Positions 54,574-62,471 of a stretch of 64,000 bases of DNA are shown here, piece by piece (the first letter of the stretch is position 1; each line of letters begins with the position of its first letter). The notes under the pieces were generated by a model, which did no database searches, was not told the origin of the DNA, and saw only the letters and a program-made list of their open reading frames with translations. The translations under genes were made by a program, and so were the position numbers. This stretch comes from Fodinibacter sp963747405 (GTDB lineage Bacteria > Actinomycetota > Actinomycetes > Actinomycetales > Dermatophilaceae): positions 1 through 64,000 of the forward strand of contig CAVVFG010000008.1 of assembly GCA_963747405.1 (NCBI GenBank), written 5' to 3'.

Positions 54574-55359
54574 GTGCCGTCCCCCACCCCCGACCGCTTC
54601 CGCGGCCTCGCTCGCTCGTCGCCCTGGCGCTGGCGCGCGCTCGCATTCGACCTGCACCGCCGACCGCTGCACGGGCCCGACCACACGGTGAGCGTGCTGG
54701 TGGAACGGGGCGTGGGGCTCGAGGTGCGGCTCGCCGACGGCGAGCGGCGGCGCGAGCCGGCCCGACGCAACATCGCGGGGATGACCCACCTGGGCGGTGG
54801 CGATCGCGGGCCCGGCACCGTCGAGCTGCCGTACGCGTGGGAGGTGCCGGTGGAGGTCGACGACAACGGTTTCGTCGTTCGGCGGCCACGGAACCCGGTG
54901 TCGGACGACCCGATGTGGCAGGACTACCAGTTCGTGGCGATGCTCGACCCGGTCGAGCTCGGCGACGGTCAGTGGCGCCATCCCGTGCCCGATTCCACCC
55001 CGGATGGTGCGGCGGATGCCGTGCCGCCCCCCGCGCTCGACGTGCACCGCCTCGACGCTGCGGTGCGGGGTGGGCGCCAGACCTGGTGGGCCGAGGTGTC
55101 CCCGCGTGCGGAGTACGAGCCGCGCTGCTCGTGCTGCCCCCTGCTGTTCGGGCAGGTCAGCGTCGACCTCGAGGCCCTGGCCGGTGGGCCGAAGGCGAGG
55201 GACCGGACGACTGAACTCAGTTACGCCACGCGCTACCTGGTCGCCCTCGACGTCGTCACCGGCATCTGTGTGCACGTCGAGCATCTCGACGGCGACCACG
55301 CCGGCCGGGGCTTCTCGGTGGACATCCACTCGGTCGACGGTGGCGCCGAAAGACATTGA
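54574..55359 (+). CDS. unrecognised conserved-looking protein with a CSCC cluster
   Basis: 261 aa, start uncertain (GTG 54574 or GTG 54550; no Shine-Dalgarno). No transmembrane segment or signal peptide. Distinct features: VSVLVERGVGLEVRLADGERR (beta-rich start), PMWQDYQFVAMLDPVEL, and WWAEVSPRAEYEPRCSCCPLLFG, where the CxCC might bind metal or form a disulfide. The strong codon bias and lack of in-frame stops support a real gene. I do not recognise the family. It sits between the HEAT-GT4 gene (divergent) and DUF222. Confidence 0.6.
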   Translation: MPSPTPDRFRGLARSSPWRWRALAFDLHRRPLHGPDHTVSVLVERGVGLEVRLADGERRREPARRNIAGMTHLGGGDRGPGTVELPYAWEVPVEVDDNGFVVRRPRNPVSDDPMWQDYQFVAMLDPVELGDGQWRHPVPDSTPDGAADAVPPPALDVHRLDAAVRGGRQTWWAEVSPRAEYEPRCSCCPLLFGQVSVDLEALAGGPKARDRTTELSYATRYLVALDVVTGICVHVEHLDGDHAGRGFSVDIHSVDGGAERH

Positions 55360-55425
55360 CAGGGCCGGGTGGGGTTCAACCGGAGGGTCACCAAATCGGT
55401 TCTATGGCAGCGAAACTCGCTCTCT

Positions 55426-55461
55426 CGAACACTTGTGCGAATCGTGCTGAGCCATTAGAAT
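55426..55461 (+). promoter_or_regulatory. promoter of the intact DUF222 gene with LexA-box-like sequence
   Basis: TTGTGC (55433-55438), 17-nt spacer, TAGAAT (55456-55461). CGAACACTTGTGCG (55426-55439) matches the LexA box CGAACRNRYGTTYG at 12 of 14 positions and covers the -35. Confidence 0.4.
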
Positions 55462-55483
55462 CGAGCCAAGGGAAGGGGGAGAC

Positions 55484-57436
55484 ATGACCGCAATTGCGCA
55501 GTACGGCGAGGCGTTGGCCGACGAGGTCACGTCTGCGTCCAGCCCTGCTGGTGGTGGGGTCCACAAGGTGGTGCTGACAGGTGCCGCTCGGGTCGCGACC
55601 GCGCTCACCGACGGTGGTGGGCCCAGCGACCGCGGTGAGTGGCTGTCGGTGGTGGGGAGCTGCCAGGGGTTGATCAACACTCTGACTGCGGTGCAGGACA
55701 ACGCTTTGGCCCAGGCGGCACGGCGCGAGAGCGACTGGAGCGAGGACGGCACCCTGGGCGAGAGCGTCCACGCGTATGGCCGGATCACGCTGGACGCCGC
55801 CGACCTGGCCGCGCCGCTGCTCGGTGCTTCGCACACGCAGGCGCAGCGCCGGGTCGAGCTGGCCGTCCGCCTGGCCGCCGACCGGGTGCCGGTGCCGGCA
55901 GAGCACCGTGACCTCCCCGAGGCCAGCGGTCTGCGTGCGCTGCATGCTGCGATGGCGGAGGGCCGCCTCGACAGGTACCGGGCCGGGGTCGTCGCGTTCG
56001 AGCTCGAGATCGCGCCGGCCGACGTCGCCGACGCGGTCGTCACCGCCCTCGACCCGCATCTGGGCGACGACTCCTCCAAGCTGCGCCAGCGCACCCGGGT
56101 GTTGCTCTCACGCATCTCCCCCGACCTGGTCCGCGAACGCGCCAAGCGTGCCCGAGCCGCGACCGGCCTGCGCCGGTGGGTCGGCGAGCCCGGGGTCGAC
56201 GAGTGGCACGGCACGTTCCCGAGTGAGGATGCCGCATCAGCTTGGGCCGCGATCGACAAGCTGGCCCACGACCTGGTCTCCGACGGCACCTGCTCGAACA
56301 TCGAGCAGGCCCGCGGCAAGGCGCTCACCGACCTCGTCACCGGCCACGCGACCGTCGACGTGCACGTCGTGCTCACCGTGCCCGCTGACAGCGTGCCGAT
56401 GAGTGCACGTGCCTCACGTGATGACGAGCCCGATGCGACGATTCCGACCTCGGTACCGGCCACCGATGAGATTGTGCACCTCCGCGCTGCTGAGGATCCA
56501 CCGCCATCGCGAGCCACCAGCGACGACGAGTCCGCCCGCGCTGCTGAGGATCCGACCTCGTCGCCTCTTCCCGACCAGACGGACGCCGTTCTCCTGAACC
56601 GGCTCACCGGCGATCCCGACCGCGCCCACACGGCGCTTCCGGGCGAAGCACCGGTGGTCGACCCGACTCACTCCGCCACTGCACTTCCGGGCGGAAGCGA
56701 CGACGCTCTGCTGCAGGTGCAGGGCGCCCGACCCTCGGAACCGCTGCTTGTCCAGCGGGGCTGGCTACGCGACCACCTGACCAAGCAGCCGCCACGACCA
56801 CGGCGCGGGCGCCCGAAGGTCATCCGCGTCTTCGTACCGTGTGACCCACTCACCGGTGCCCGGCTCGACCCGCACGACCACCTCGCCACGGACGCCTACC
56901 GCCCCAGCGCCGAGCTCGTGGCCCTGGTCAGGGCCCGCGACGGCCGCTGCCGATTTCCCGGCTGCTCCGTTGCCGCCCGGTTCTGCGACCTCGACCACGT
57001 GCGGCCCTGGCCGACCGGCCGCACCGCCGCGCGCAACCTGCTCACCCTGTGCCGACGGCACCACCGCATCAAACAACGCCCCGGATGGCAGGTGCGCCTG
57101 GCCGTCGACGGCACCACCACCTGGACCGACCCCATCGGGCGGGTCCGCACCACCGCACCTCTCGACGCCCTGCAGTCCCTGGTGCTGGCGCCAGAGCCCA
57201 CCGAGCACGCGCCCAGCACCCCCACCGCCGACACCACCGCCCGCAGTGACACCCCCACGTCGAGCTGGAGCGTGCTCGAGACCATCCTCGAGCTCAGGCT
57301 CGAACACACCCAGGCAGTGGGTCACGACTGGTTCGGTGGCTCCGCACACCGGCGCTGCACCTCCACCGCCGACGTGCGAGCCGGCATCGCCCGACGACGA
57401 GCACACGTGCGCTACCCCGACCAGCCGCCCTTCTGA
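55484..57436 (+). CDS. DUF222 / 13E12-repeat HNH endonuclease
   Basis: 650 aa, intact. N-terminal DUF222 helical domain (residues 60-300), then a 120-residue low-complexity acidic linker with internal repeats, and a C-terminal HNH nuclease: CRFPGCSVAARFCDLDHVRPWPTG, NLLTLCRRHHRIKQRPGW. The two Cys, DxDH and the terminal H line up with the HNH metal site. Presumed DNA nuclease of unknown target. GGAAGGGGGAG upstream of the ATG gives a strong start. Paralogue of the broken gene at 17833. Confidence 0.85.
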   Translation: MTAIAQYGEALADEVTSASSPAGGGVHKVVLTGAARVATALTDGGGPSDRGEWLSVVGSCQGLINTLTAVQDNALAQAARRESDWSEDGTLGESVHAYGRITLDAADLAAPLLGASHTQAQRRVELAVRLAADRVPVPAEHRDLPEASGLRALHAAMAEGRLDRYRAGVVAFELEIAPADVADAVVTALDPHLGDDSSKLRQRTRVLLSRISPDLVRERAKRARAATGLRRWVGEPGVDEWHGTFPSEDAASAWAAIDKLAHDLVSDGTCSNIEQARGKALTDLVTGHATVDVHVVLTVPADSVPMSARASRDDEPDATIPTSVPATDEIVHLRAAEDPPPSRATSDDESARAAEDPTSSPLPDQTDAVLLNRLTGDPDRAHTALPGEAPVVDPTHSATALPGGSDDALLQVQGARPSEPLLVQRGWLRDHLTKQPPRPRRGRPKVIRVFVPCDPLTGARLDPHDHLATDAYRPSAELVALVRARDGRCRFPGCSVAARFCDLDHVRPWPTGRTAARNLLTLCRRHHRIKQRPGWQVRLAVDGTTTWTDPIGRVRTTAPLDALQSLVLAPEPTEHAPSTPTADTTARSDTPTSSWSVLETILELRLEHTQAVGHDWFGGSAHRRCTSTADVRAGIARRRAHVRYPDQPPF

Positions 57437-57496
57437 TCAACTCCGTGGAACGTCGAGTAGCGCCCCCACCACCATCGCCCGTCGCCGGACACGACG

Positions 57497-58117
57497 TCAG
57501 GGCTCGACGACCAGTCCCATGGCCGCCAACAGGCCCGCAGCACCGGACGCCTCGACCCGCAGTCCGCGCACCCGGTTCTCCGAGGGGTCGAAGGCGTAGC
57601 CCACCGCCCCGACCAGGCTCGCCCCACGCAGGTCGGTGCCGACGAACACGGCGCCGCTGAGGTCGCTCCCGCCGAAGTCGACCCGTTGCGCGTCGGCCCG
57701 ACCGAGGTCGGCCTCACGCAGCGAGCAGCCCACCAGCCGCGACCCGGCGATCGACCCCTCCTGGAACGAGGCCAGGTCCAGCCGGCACCGCTCGAAGTCC
57801 CACGGTCGCGCCGACAGCGTCGCCTCTCCCGCCCGGGTCCAGATCACGGCCAGCGCGGTGCACTCCACGAAGGTGCAGTCGACGAACCGCGACCCCGACA
57901 GGTCGACCCGGTTCAGGTTGCACCCGGTGAACACGCAGTCGGTGAAGGTGCAGTCGCGCAGCACCGCCCCCTCGAGCACCGCACGCTCGAACCGGCAGCC
58001 CTCGAGCTCGACCGCGTCGAGCACCTCGCCGGGCTCCAGCCCCTCGGTGAGCGTCAGGTCGACGGCGTACCCGTCGCTGTCGGCCAGCCGCTCGAGCAGG
58101 GATGCCGGCCCGCTCAT
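57497..58117 (-). CDS. pentapeptide-repeat protein
   Basis: 206 aa. A(D/N)LXX-type repeats: ELEGCRFERAVLEGAVLRDCTFTDCVFTGCNLNRVDLSGSRFVDC and ADAQRVDFGGSDLSGAVFVGTDLRGASL. These fold as a quadrilateral beta helix. Some relatives (Qnr, MfpA) mimic DNA and protect gyrase; here the repeats are Cys-rich and short, so that role is only a possibility. Overlaps the rpe stop as ATGA. Confidence 0.85.
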   Translation of the reverse strand: MSGPASLLERLADSDGYAVDLTLTEGLEPGEVLDAVELEGCRFERAVLEGAVLRDCTFTDCVFTGCNLNRVDLSGSRFVDCTFVECTALAVIWTRAGEATLSARPWDFERCRLDLASFQEGSIAGSRLVGCSLREADLGRADAQRVDFGGSDLSGAVFVGTDLRGASLVGAVGYAFDPSENRVRGLRVEASGAAGLLAAMGLVVEP

Positions 58118-58773
58118 CCGTGCGTGTGCCCCGCCACGAGCGCGCGCAGCTCGTCGATGGCGGCGGCGGCCGACTCGGCGCCATACACGGCCGACCCGGC
58201 GACGAACACGTCGGCCCCGGCCTCGGCGCACTGCTCGATGGTGGAGGCCGAGACGCCGCCGTCGACCTGGATCCACACCTCGCCCCCGTACCGCCGCACC
58301 GCCTCGCGCACCTCGCGCACCTTGGGCATCTGGTCAGCCATGAACGACTGCCCGCCGAACCCCGGCTCGACCGTCATCACGAGCACCATGTCGACCTCGG
58401 GCAGCAGGTCGGCGTACGGCGCGAAGGGCGTGCCCGGCTTCACGGCGAACGCGGCCCGCGCGCCGGCCGCACGGATCGCGCGAGCGGTGCGCACGGCATC
58501 CGACACCGCCTCGACGTGGAAGGTGACCGACCCGGCTCCCGCCTCGGCGTAGCCCGGTGCCCAGCGGTCGGGGTCCTCGATCATCAGGTGGCAGTCGACG
58601 GGCACCGGCGACACCTCGAGCAGCGCCTCGACGACCGGCAACCCGAGGGTCAGGTTGGGCACGAAGTGGTTGTCCATGACGTCGACGTGCGCCCAGTCGG
58701 CGGTCGCGATGGCGTCGAGCTCGCGCTCGAGGTTGGCGAAGTCGGCCGACAGGATCGACGGGGAGATCTGCAC
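58114..58773 (-). CDS. rpe: ribulose-phosphate 3-epimerase
   Basis: 219 aa TIM barrel. ISPSILSADFANLERELDAI, WAHVDVMDNHFVPNLTLGLPVVEAL, CHLMIEDPDRW, MTVEPGFGGQSFM and IQVDGGVSASTI are the catalytic/metal blocks. Interconverts ribulose-5-P and xylulose-5-P in the pentose phosphate pathway. GTG 58773 lies 7 nt after TAGGGT (58781-58786); GTG 58782 is an alternative. Confidence 0.96.
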   Translation of the reverse strand: MQISPSILSADFANLERELDAIATADWAHVDVMDNHFVPNLTLGLPVVEALLEVSPVPVDCHLMIEDPDRWAPGYAEAGAGSVTFHVEAVSDAVRTARAIRAAGARAAFAVKPGTPFAPYADLLPEVDMVLVMTVEPGFGGQSFMADQMPKVREVREAVRRYGGEVWIQVDGGVSASTIEQCAEAGADVFVAGSAVYGAESAAAAIDELRALVAGHTHG

Positions 58774-58780
58774 CCGCGAC

Positions 58781-58786
58781 ACCCTA
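58781..58786 (-). promoter_or_regulatory. predicted -10 element of rpe
   Basis: TAGGGT with 7 nt to the GTG; same context as the polA start. Confidence 0.45.
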
Positions 58787-58828
58787 GCGAGCCCGAGGGC
58801 CACGGATGCCGGGCGGTACCGCGGTCGG

Positions 58829-59338
58829 TCAGCGCACCATCCGCACCTCGACCAGCGGCGGGTTGTCGGCCGCGAGCTCGGTGCCGTCGTCGCGGAAGCC
58901 GTTGCGGCGGTAGAAGGCGGCCGCCCGCTCGTTGCCCTTGGCCCGCCACAGCTGCGCCGGCAGGTCGGCGACCGCCCAGTCCAGCAGCGCCTGGCCCAGC
59001 CCACTGCCCAGCAGCGACCGGTCGACGTACAGGCCCCACAGCTCGTGCTCGCGCACCGGCGGTGCTCCTTCGTTCCCGCGAGAGACCCCCGCGACACACC
59101 ACGCGACGGGTTCGCCACCCGTCAGGAACACCGCCGTGCGCCGCACACCGGCCGGCGGCGGGGCGGCGAGCACCCGGTGCCAGAGGTCGATGCGGTTCTG
59201 TGGGCCGTGCTCGTCGAACCACCCCGGGGGCACGAGGTCGGAGTAGCTGTCGACCCACGACCGGTGGTGCATCAGGCCCAGGGCCTCGGCGTCGGCCGGC
59301 CCCGGCGCGCGCCAGACCAGGTCGTGCGGGGCGGCCAT
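58829..59338 (-). CDS. GNAT-family N-acetyltransferase
   Basis: 169 aa. WGLYVDRSLLGSGLGQALLDWAV is motif A with a GSGLG acetyl-CoA loop; AKGNERAAAFYRRNGFRDDG is motif B. N-terminal DAEALGLMHHRSWVDSYSDLV resembles the SHR-like acceptor helix of diamine/aminoglycoside-type GNATs. Substrate unknown. ATG 59338 is 2 nt after the rsmB stop, so co-transcribed. Confidence 0.8.
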   Translation of the reverse strand: MAAPHDLVWRAPGPADAEALGLMHHRSWVDSYSDLVPPGWFDEHGPQNRIDLWHRVLAAPPPAGVRRTAVFLTGGEPVAWCVAGVSRGNEGAPPVREHELWGLYVDRSLLGSGLGQALLDWAVADLPAQLWRAKGNERAAAFYRRNGFRDDGTELAADNPPLVEVRMVR

Positions 59339-59340
59339 GC

Positions 59341-60885
59341 TCAGGCCGACTTCCGCAGCAGCGCGACGAACATCGCGTCGGTGCCGTGCACGTGCGGCCA
59401 GAGCTGCACGTAGGGGCCCTGCCCCAGGCCCTCGAGCGGTCGACCCACGGCATCGGTGAAGAACGGCCGCGCATCGACCACCTCCACGTCGTGGCGGCGC
59501 TTGAGCACGTCACTGACCACGAAGCGGGTCTCGGCGACGTGCGGGCTGCACGTGGCGTAGGCGACGACACCGCCGGGGGCGACGGCATCCAGCGCCGAGC
59601 CGAGCAGGGCGCGCTGGAGCGGTGCGAGCTCGGCGAGGTCGGCGGGCTGGCGGCGCCAGCGTGCCTCGGGCCGGCGCCGCAGGGCCCCCAGCCCGGTGCA
59701 GGGGGCATCGACGAGCACCTTGGCGTAGGCGGCCGGCTCGTCGTCGCCGACGACCCGCCCGTCGGCGGTGCGCACCTCGATGCGGCGGCCCAGGGTCGTG
59801 GCGTGCCTGCCGAGGGTCCGCAGGGTGTTGCGCACCAGGTCGGCGCGGTGGGGCGTGACCTCGACGGCGGTGAGGTCGGCGCCCGCCTGCACGGCCAGCG
59901 CGCCGAGCACCCCGGCCTTGCCACCGGGGCCGGCGCACAGGTCGAGCCAGCGTGCGGGCAGGTCGTCGGAGACCTCGGCCGCCCCCAGGGCCAGGGCGAC
60001 GAGCTGCGACCCCTCGTCCTGCACGGCGGCGCGCCCGTCGCGGATCTCGGGGATCAGCCCCGGGTCGCCGGAGCCGAGCACGATGCCGATCGGGGACACC
60101 GGGCTGGGCTCGACGTCGTCGTAGCGGCTCAGCTCGTCGACGGAGGTCAGACCCGGCCGGGCCACGACGTGTACCTGCGGAGGCTCGTTGTCGGCGGTGA
60201 GCAGCGCAGCCAGCTCGGCGTCGACGGTGGCTGCCGTGGCGCGCCCGTGGCCGAGCAGGGCCGCGCGCAGGGCGCTGACCACCCACTCCGGGTGGCTGTG
60301 CCGCACCGCGAGCGCGGCGGCTCCCCCGCCCTCGGGCACCACGACGTCGCGCCACTCCTCGAGCGACCGCTCGCTGATCCGCCGCATCACGGCGTTGACG
60401 AAGCCACCCGCGCCTGCCCCGGCCACGACCTTGGCCAGGCCCACGGTCTGGTCCGCCGCGGCGTGGGTGGCCACCCGCATCCCGAGCAGCTGGTGCGCGC
60501 CGAGCCGCAGCACGTCGAGCACCTGCGGGTCGACCCGGTCGGTCGGGCGGCCGGCCGCCTCGGCGATGACGGCGTCGTAGAACCCCTGCCAGCGGATGGT
60601 GCCGAAGCCCAGCTCGGTGGCGAACGCCGCGTCGCGGCCCTCGAGGCGGTGCCGCCGCAGGATGCCGGGCATCTCGAGGTTGGCGTACGACCCGTCGGCG
60701 ACCGCGCGGAGCAGCGTGTAGGCGGCGAACCGGGTGGGCTCGGCGCGCCGGGTGCGCTCGGAGGGTGCCGTGGCGCTGCGCCGGCGCGGGCCACGACCCC
60801 GGCCGCCGGTGCCGCGACCGCCACCGCCACCGCCACCGCCTCCACCGCCGCCCCCTCCCCCCGGCGGGCGCTCCCCGTCAGCCAT
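59341..60885 (-). CDS. rsmB: 16S rRNA (cytosine-967-C5)-methyltransferase with Gly-rich N-terminus
   Basis: 514 aa. NusB-like N-domain (TRFAAYTLLRAVADGSYANLEMP ... LRLGAHQLLGMRVATHAAADQTVGLAK) followed by the NOP2/Sun SAM domain: WLDLCAGPGGKAGVLGALA, VLVDAPCTGLGALRRRPEARW (catalytic TC) and GGVVAYATCSPHVAET (PCT/second Cys). Methylates 16S rRNA. The first 60 residues hold about 15 consecutive Gly and an Arg-rich block; this low-complexity tract could be length-variable. ATG 60885 overlaps the fmt stop by 8 bp. Confidence 0.93.
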   Translation of the reverse strand: MADGERPPGGGGGGGGGGGGGGGRGTGGRGRGPRRRSATAPSERTRRAEPTRFAAYTLLRAVADGSYANLEMPGILRRHRLEGRDAAFATELGFGTIRWQGFYDAVIAEAAGRPTDRVDPQVLDVLRLGAHQLLGMRVATHAAADQTVGLAKVVAGAGAGGFVNAVMRRISERSLEEWRDVVVPEGGGAAALAVRHSHPEWVVSALRAALLGHGRATAATVDAELAALLTADNEPPQVHVVARPGLTSVDELSRYDDVEPSPVSPIGIVLGSGDPGLIPEIRDGRAAVQDEGSQLVALALGAAEVSDDLPARWLDLCAGPGGKAGVLGALAVQAGADLTAVEVTPHRADLVRNTLRTLGRHATTLGRRIEVRTADGRVVGDDEPAAYAKVLVDAPCTGLGALRRRPEARWRRQPADLAELAPLQRALLGSALDAVAPGGVVAYATCSPHVAETRFVVSDVLKRRHDVEVVDARPFFTDAVGRPLEGLGQGPYVQLWPHVHGTDAMFVALLRKSA

Positions 60886-61894
60886 CGAAGCGCTCCCCGG
60901 TGGCGATCCGCACCCCGCGCGCCCAGTCGGCCGCGGCCATCGGCTTCTTGCCGTGCGGGCGCACCTCACCGAGCTCGACGGGGACGGAGGCCGTGCCCAC
61001 GAGCACCGCCTGCTTGGTGGCGTGCAGCTCGCCGGGGGCCAGCTGCACCGCGTCTCGGGCCGCCATCACCCGGTTCGGACCGGCCGTGCCGGCCGCGCCG
61101 GCCGCTCCCGCCTGACCGGCACCGCCCGGCTCCGCACCCGGCCGGACGACCCGCACCGGCCCCACCTTCACCCGCTCGCCGCGAAAGGTGGTCCAGGCCC
61201 CCGGCGCCGGCGTGCAGCCGCGCACCTGCCGGTCGACGACGTGGGCCGGCAGCGACCAGCGCACCCGGGCCTCGTCGGTGCTCAGCTTGGGCGCCAGGCT
61301 GACGCCGTCGCCGGGCTGCGGCACGGCGTGCAGCGAGCCGTCGGCCAGGCCGTCCATCGTGGCGACGAGCAGCCCGGCGCCCGCTGCGGCCAGCCGGTCG
61401 AGCAGGGTGCCGGCGGTGTCGTCGGGGCGCACGGTCTCGGTGAGCGTGCCGAGCACCGGGCCGGTGTCGAGCCCCTCCTCGATGACGAAGGTGGTGGCAC
61501 CGGTGACGTCGTCGCCCGCCATCAGCGCGCGCTGCACCGGTGCGGCCCCCCGCCACGCCGGCAGCAGGGAGAAGTGCAGGTTGACCCAGCCGTGCACCGG
61601 CACGTCGAGGGCGACGCGCGGCAGGAGGGCCCCGTACGCGACCACCGGGCAGCAGTCGGGCGCCAGCTCGCGCAGCCGCGCCAGAAACTCCGGGTCGCGC
61701 GGGGTGGGCGGCGTCAGCACCTCGAGGCCGTGCTCGAGCGCGACCTGCTTCACCGCCGACGGTGCGAGTGCGCGGCCCCTTCCGGCTCGGGCGTCCGGGC
61801 GGGTGACGACGGCCGCCACCTCGTGGCGCGAGCCGAGCAGGGCCAGCAGCGAGGGGACCGCGGTCTGCGGCGTGCCGGCGAGGACGAGTCGCAC
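60878..61894 (-). CDS. fmt: methionyl-tRNA formyltransferase
   Basis: 338 aa. LRLVLAGTPQTAVPSLLALL, then the catalytic N-H-D set in GWVNLHFSLLPAWRGAAPVQRALMAGDDVTGATTF. The C-terminal tRNA-binding domain has a Gly/Ala insert near residue 255 (PGGAGQAGAAGAAGTAGP). Formylates initiator Met-tRNA. GTG 61894 directly follows the def TGA. Confidence 0.95.
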   Translation of the reverse strand: MRLVLAGTPQTAVPSLLALLGSRHEVAAVVTRPDARAGRGRALAPSAVKQVALEHGLEVLTPPTPRDPEFLARLRELAPDCCPVVAYGALLPRVALDVPVHGWVNLHFSLLPAWRGAAPVQRALMAGDDVTGATTFVIEEGLDTGPVLGTLTETVRPDDTAGTLLDRLAAAGAGLLVATMDGLADGSLHAVPQPGDGVSLAPKLSTDEARVRWSLPAHVVDRQVRGCTPAPGAWTTFRGERVKVGPVRVVRPGAEPGGAGQAGAAGAAGTAGPNRVMAARDAVQLAPGELHATKQAVLVGTASVPVELGEVRPHGKKPMAAADWARGVRIATGERFDG

Positions 61895-62437
61895 TCAGCG
61901 CCTCCCGAAGCTGTCGGAGTGCGGGCTGGCCTTGACCACGGGGGCGGCGGCACCCCAGTCGGCCTCGCGCACCAGCCGCATCGCCTCGCGACGCTGCTCG
62001 GGGTCGAGCCGGTCGACGAACAGGATGCCGTCGAGGTGGTCGGTCTCGTGCTGCACCGCACGGGCCAGCAGATGCGTGCCCTCGACGGTGACCGGCTCGC
62101 CGAAGGCGTTCCAGCCGCGGGCCACGACCTGCACCGCCCGCGGGGTGTCGAAGCGCATCCCGGGCAGCGACAGGCAGCCCTCGGGGCCCACCTCCTCGTC
62201 GTCGCCGAGGGAGAGGTCTGGGTTGACGAGGTGGCCGACCAGCCCGTCGGCACGGTAGGTGAACACCCGCAGCCCCACCCCCAGCTGGGGGGCAGCGAGC
62301 CCGGCCGCGCCGGCATCCAGCATGGTGTCGGTGAGGTCGCCGACGAGGCGGCGCAGCTCGGCGTCGAAGTCGACGACCGGTGCCGCGGGGGTGCGCAGGA
62401 CCGGGTCGCCGAAGAGGCGGATGGGGGTGACGCTCAC
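61895..62437 (-). CDS. def: peptide deformylase
   Basis: 180 aa. Three PDF motifs: GAAGLAAPQLG, EGCLSLPG (metal Cys) and QHETDHLDG (HExxH). Removes formyl from nascent proteins, working with fmt downstream. GTG 62437 is 7 nt after TAGACT (62445-62450), predicting a leaderless def-fmt-rsmB message. Confidence 0.95.
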   Translation of the reverse strand: MSVTPIRLFGDPVLRTPAAPVVDFDAELRRLVGDLTDTMLDAGAAGLAAPQLGVGLRVFTYRADGLVGHLVNPDLSLGDDEEVGPEGCLSLPGMRFDTPRAVQVVARGWNAFGEPVTVEGTHLLARAVQHETDHLDGILFVDRLDPEQRREAMRLVREADWGAAAPVVKASPHSDSFGRR

Positions 62438-62444
62438 GCCCGGG

Positions 62445-62450
62445 AGTCTA
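62445..62450 (-). promoter_or_regulatory. predicted -10 element of def
   Basis: TAGACT with 7 nt to GTG 62437, inside the priA-def gap. Confidence 0.45.
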
Positions 62451-62471
62451 GGTGCCACCGGCCGCTGACGG

